DNA of 8,246 nt from JBHIFE01 sp046760985. GTDB taxonomy: Bacteria; Chloroflexota; Dehalococcoidia; Dehalococcoidales; RBG-16-60-22. Shown one piece after another: positions 6,774 through 8,246 of this stretch. Made by a program: the position numbers and the translations under genes. Where the stretch lies: the NCBI GenBank assembly GCA_046760985.1, contig JBHIFE010000061.1:1-8246 (forward strand), written 5' to 3'. Numbering within the stretch: the first letter of the stretch is position 1; each line of letters starts with the position of its first letter. A model generated the notes under the pieces. It was not told the DNA's origin. It saw only the letters and a program-made list of their open reading frames with translations, and searched no databases.

Positions 6774-6787
6774 TAAAACGGTCTAAC
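6757..6787. repeat. Overlapping inverted repeats over the NifU-like promoter (candidate operator)
   Basis: Two perfect inverted repeats overlap the -10 box and start point. The first is TTAATT (6757-6762) with AATTAA (6771-6776), 8-nt spacer. The second is GTTAGA (6766-6771) with TCTAAC (6782-6787), 10-nt spacer. A third, direct copy of GTTAGA lies at 6726-6731, exactly 40 bp from the second and between the two divergent -35 boxes. The placement suits repressor binding, but the arms are short and AT-rich, so chance is possible. Confidence 0.3.
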
Positions 6788-6795
6788 TAAAGGTG

Positions 6796-6801
6796 AAGGA
6801 G
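6796..6801 (+). promoter_or_regulatory. Shine-Dalgarno of the NifU-like gene
   Basis: AAGGAG ends 6 nt before ATG 6808, which is a near-ideal arrangement. An alternative GTG at 6793 overlaps this site and would lack a site of its own, so the ATG is preferred. Confidence 0.75.
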
Positions 6802-6807
6802 AGCAGG

Positions 6808-7026
6808 ATGCGCGAAAAGGTAGAAGAGGTACTAAATAAGATACGACCCCAGCTAATGATGGATGGGGGTAATGTGGAACTGATTGAGGTTAATCATGGC
6901 ACCGTCAAATTAAAATTAACTGGTGCTTGTGCTGGCTGCCCGATGTCTACAATGACCTTAAAGATGGGAATAGAACGAATCCTTAAGCAGGAAGTTCCCG
7001 AAGTTAAAGAAGTAATCGCTGTCTAA
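6808..7026 (+). CDS. NifU C-terminal-domain (Nfu-type) iron-sulfur carrier
   Basis: A 72-residue protein made only of the NifU C-terminal domain, the usual size for the stand-alone bacterial form. Such proteins hold a 4Fe-4S cluster at a dimer interface and pass it to apo-enzymes in the cytosol. Seen: an N-terminal helix (REKVEEVLNKIRP), the conserved MMDGGNVELIEV strand region (residues 17-28), and the cluster-binding CAGC (Cys41, Cys44; CX2C) within TGACAGCPMS, followed by the helix TLKMGIERIL. It has its own promoter candidate, diverges from the TPR-gyrA operon and converges on lysC with 8 bp between stops. No cysteine desulfurase or other isc/suf gene is in the window, so it acts here as a lone carrier. 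Clients could include the nearby radical SAM enzyme, but that is a guess from proximity. Recognition of the domain is firm. Confidence 0.93.
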   Translation: MREKVEEVLNKIRPQLMMDGGNVELIEVNHGTVKLKLTGACAGCPMSTMTLKMGIERILKQEVPEVKEVIAV

Positions 7027-7034
7027 AAAGCAAC

Positions 7035-8246
7035 CTAATCCTCTGTTTCCACCTCAAACGCGTGGTGCAGGGCACGCACTGCGTCCTTAACCCTAGCCTC
7101 ATCAATAATGCAGGTTATCCTTATCTCCGAGGTGGTAATGAGCTGGATATTTATATTTTTTTCAGCGAGGGCGCTAAACATCCGGGCAGCATAACCGGGG
7201 GTATTCTGCATCCCGGTGCCAACAATACTAACCTTGCCTAACTTGGCATCACTGACACACTCCCTGGCACCAATAGACTTAACTATGGGTTCAGCTACCT
7301 CCATGGCTTTATTCAACTGGCTTTTAGCCACGGTAAAAGTAAGGTCAGTAATGCCCTGAATACTGGCGTTCTGAACAATGGTATCAACATTGATACCTGC
7401 CTTAGCCAGCGGACCGAAGATAGTGGCAGCAATGCCGGGACGGTCAGGCACACCGACCGCAGTTATCTTAGCCACGTCAAGGTCATAAGCGATACCTCTC
7501 ACCTTATTCCGTACTTCCATAGATACCCCTCCATGAATTAATGTTCCCGGTTTTTCCGTAAAGCTAGAAGCTACCAGAATAGGAATGTTAAATAATTCCC
7601 CAAGCTCAACTGCCCGCGGGTGCACCACTTTAGCCCCATGGCTTGCCAGCTCCAGCATTTCCTCATAGCCAATTTCCATGAGCTGATAAGCTTCAGGAAC
7701 CAGGCGCGGGTCAGCAGTATAAACACCTTCAACATCGGTATATATCTGGCACACCTCAGCCCCAAGGCTGGCAGCCAGGGCTACAGCGGTAACGTCAGAG
7801 CCACCTCGCCCCAAGGTGGTTATATCCATCTCATCAGTGATCCCCTGGAAGCCGGCAACAATGACAATATTTCCCCTTTCCAGCTCCTTAACCACTCGCT
7901 TGGACTCCACCGTGAGGATGCGGGCGCCACTATAGGTGGAATCAGTCCGTATCCCCGCCTGGGCACCAGTGAGGCTAATTGCCGGATAACCCATCTGATG
8001 AAGCGCCATAGCCAGTAAGGTGCTGGAGACAACTTCACCGGTGGAAAGCAAGACATCCAGTTCCCGGTCATCTGGCTTATCGGAAATTTGATAAGCCAGG
8101 TTAATTAGCTCATCAGTGGTATCTCCCATTGCCGAGACGACGACCACCACCTGGTTACCCTCATCCTTAGCCCGAGCGATGCGCCGAGCCACATTCCTAA
8201 TTTTCTCGGCATCCGCCACCGATGAGCCGCCATATTTTTGAACAAT
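7035..8246 (-). CDS. lysC: Aspartate kinase (aspartokinase, monofunctional), N-terminus just off the right edge
   Basis: Aspartokinase phosphorylates L-aspartate with ATP to give aspartyl-4-phosphate, the first step towards lysine, threonine, methionine and diaminopimelate. The frame is open to the edge; 403 residues are visible, beginning IVQKYGGSSV, so only about three to five N-terminal residues are missing. Seen: the KYGGSS nucleotide/substrate motif (4-9), VVVVSAMGDTTDEL, the GFQG and TTLGRGGSDVTAVALA segments, YTDVEGVYTADPR, and HPRAVEL. Two ACT domains follow from about residue 255: the first around GVPDRPGIAATIFGPLAKAG, the second around VGTGMQNTPGYAARMFSAL and the effector-site motif TTSEIRITCIID. 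No homoserine dehydrogenase domain is present, so it is the monofunctional class, probably inhibited by lysine and/or threonine. A GTG at 8219 lies inside the conserved motif and is not the start. An internal start for a beta subunit is described separately. Upstream control lies outside the window. Confidence 0.96.
   Translation of the reverse strand: MVQKYGGSSVADAEKIRNVARRIARAKDEGNQVVVVVSAMGDTTDELINLAYQISDKPDDRELDVLLSTGEVVSSTLLAMALHQMGYPAISLTGAQAGIRTDSTYSGARILTVESKRVVKELERGNIVIVAGFQGITDEMDITTLGRGGSDVTAVALAASLGAEVCQIYTDVEGVYTADPRLVPEAYQLMEIGYEEMLELASHGAKVVHPRAVELGELFNIPILVASSFTEKPGTLIHGGVSMEVRNKVRGIAYDLDVAKITAVGVPDRPGIAATIFGPLAKAGINVDTIVQNASIQGITDLTFTVAKSQLNKAMEVAEPIVKSIGARECVSDAKLGKVSIVGTGMQNTPGYAARMFSALAEKNINIQLITTSEIRITCIIDEARVKDAVRALHHAFEVETED
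7518..7532 (-). promoter_or_regulatory. Internal ribosome binding site and ATG in lysC (candidate beta-subunit start)
   Basis: On the minus strand GGAGGGG (7532-7526) is followed by an in-frame ATG (7520-7518), with 7 nt between GGAGG and ATG. The ATG is Met243 of the visible protein, just before the first ACT domain. Initiation here would give a 161-residue protein containing only the two ACT domains, ending at the same stop (7035). Bacillus subtilis LysC and Corynebacterium LysC make their beta subunits from in-frame internal starts at the equivalent place. The site is seen; its use is inferred. Confidence 0.65.

Noticed and set aside
6793..6807. GTG start five codons upstream for the NifU-like protein
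   Set aside because: The GTG overlaps the AAGGAG that is ideally placed for ATG 6808 and would lack its own site.
7620..8018. 132-codon open frame on the plus strand antisense to lysC
   Set aside because: It is antisense to the conserved kinase domain and has no recognisable domain; it is a shadow of the real gene.
8217..8219. GTG at 8219 as the true start of aspartokinase
   Set aside because: It is the valine inside the conserved KYGGSSV motif, and the frame stays open and matches the family to the window edge.
1..8246. Mobile elements, CRISPR arrays, tRNA or rRNA genes, phage or defence genes
   Set aside because: None was seen: no transposase-like frames, terminal repeats, regular direct repeats or RNA gene signatures. 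Genes are housekeeping and tightly packed.

Overview
This 8.2 kb window is a compact housekeeping stretch of a bacterial chromosome of moderate, roughly balanced GC content. It has no mobile element, no CRISPR array and no tRNA or rRNA gene. The protein sequences and the gyrA / NifU-like / monofunctional aspartokinase neighbourhood look most like anaerobic Chloroflexota, such as Dehalococcoidia. That assignment is an impression from sequence style and gene order, not a computed placement.

Left part, + strand: the window opens inside dnaK (Hsp70), of which the C-terminal two thirds is present, ending in an unusual proline/glycine-rich tail. A 222-bp non-coding gap follows. It holds a strong intrinsic terminator and, apparently nested in that terminator, a promoter for the next gene. 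That gene encodes a 609-residue radical SAM protein with a B12-binding-like N-terminal domain, and it is best started at a TTG with a strong ribosome binding site.

Centre, - strand: gyrA (DNA gyrase subunit A, 816 aa) lies tail to tail with the radical SAM gene, 12 bp apart. It is the second gene of a likely operon whose first gene encodes a 272-residue TPR protein. The C-terminal half of that protein faintly resembles a HIRAN domain and is the least understood coding sequence here. Its stop codon is 20 bp from the gyrA start, with the gyrA Shine-Dalgarno in between.

Right part: a 157-bp divergent intergenic region carries back-to-back promoter candidates, one for TPR-gyrA (-) and one for a small NifU C-terminal-domain iron-sulfur protein (+, 72 aa). 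The NifU-side promoter is overlaid by two short inverted repeats. Eight bases beyond the NifU-like gene, tail to tail, is lysC (aspartokinase, - strand). It runs off the right edge and probably lacks only a few N-terminal residues. A good internal ribosome binding site and ATG inside lysC would give a separate small regulatory subunit, as in the alpha2beta2 aspartokinases of Bacillus and Corynebacterium.

The genes do not form a single pathway: they cover protein folding, an uncharacterised radical SAM function, DNA topology, Fe-S delivery and aspartate-family amino acid synthesis. The points most worth a second look are the TPR/HIRAN-like gene coupled to gyrA, the nested terminator/promoter, the internal lysC start, and the alanine at the quinolone-contact position of GyrA.
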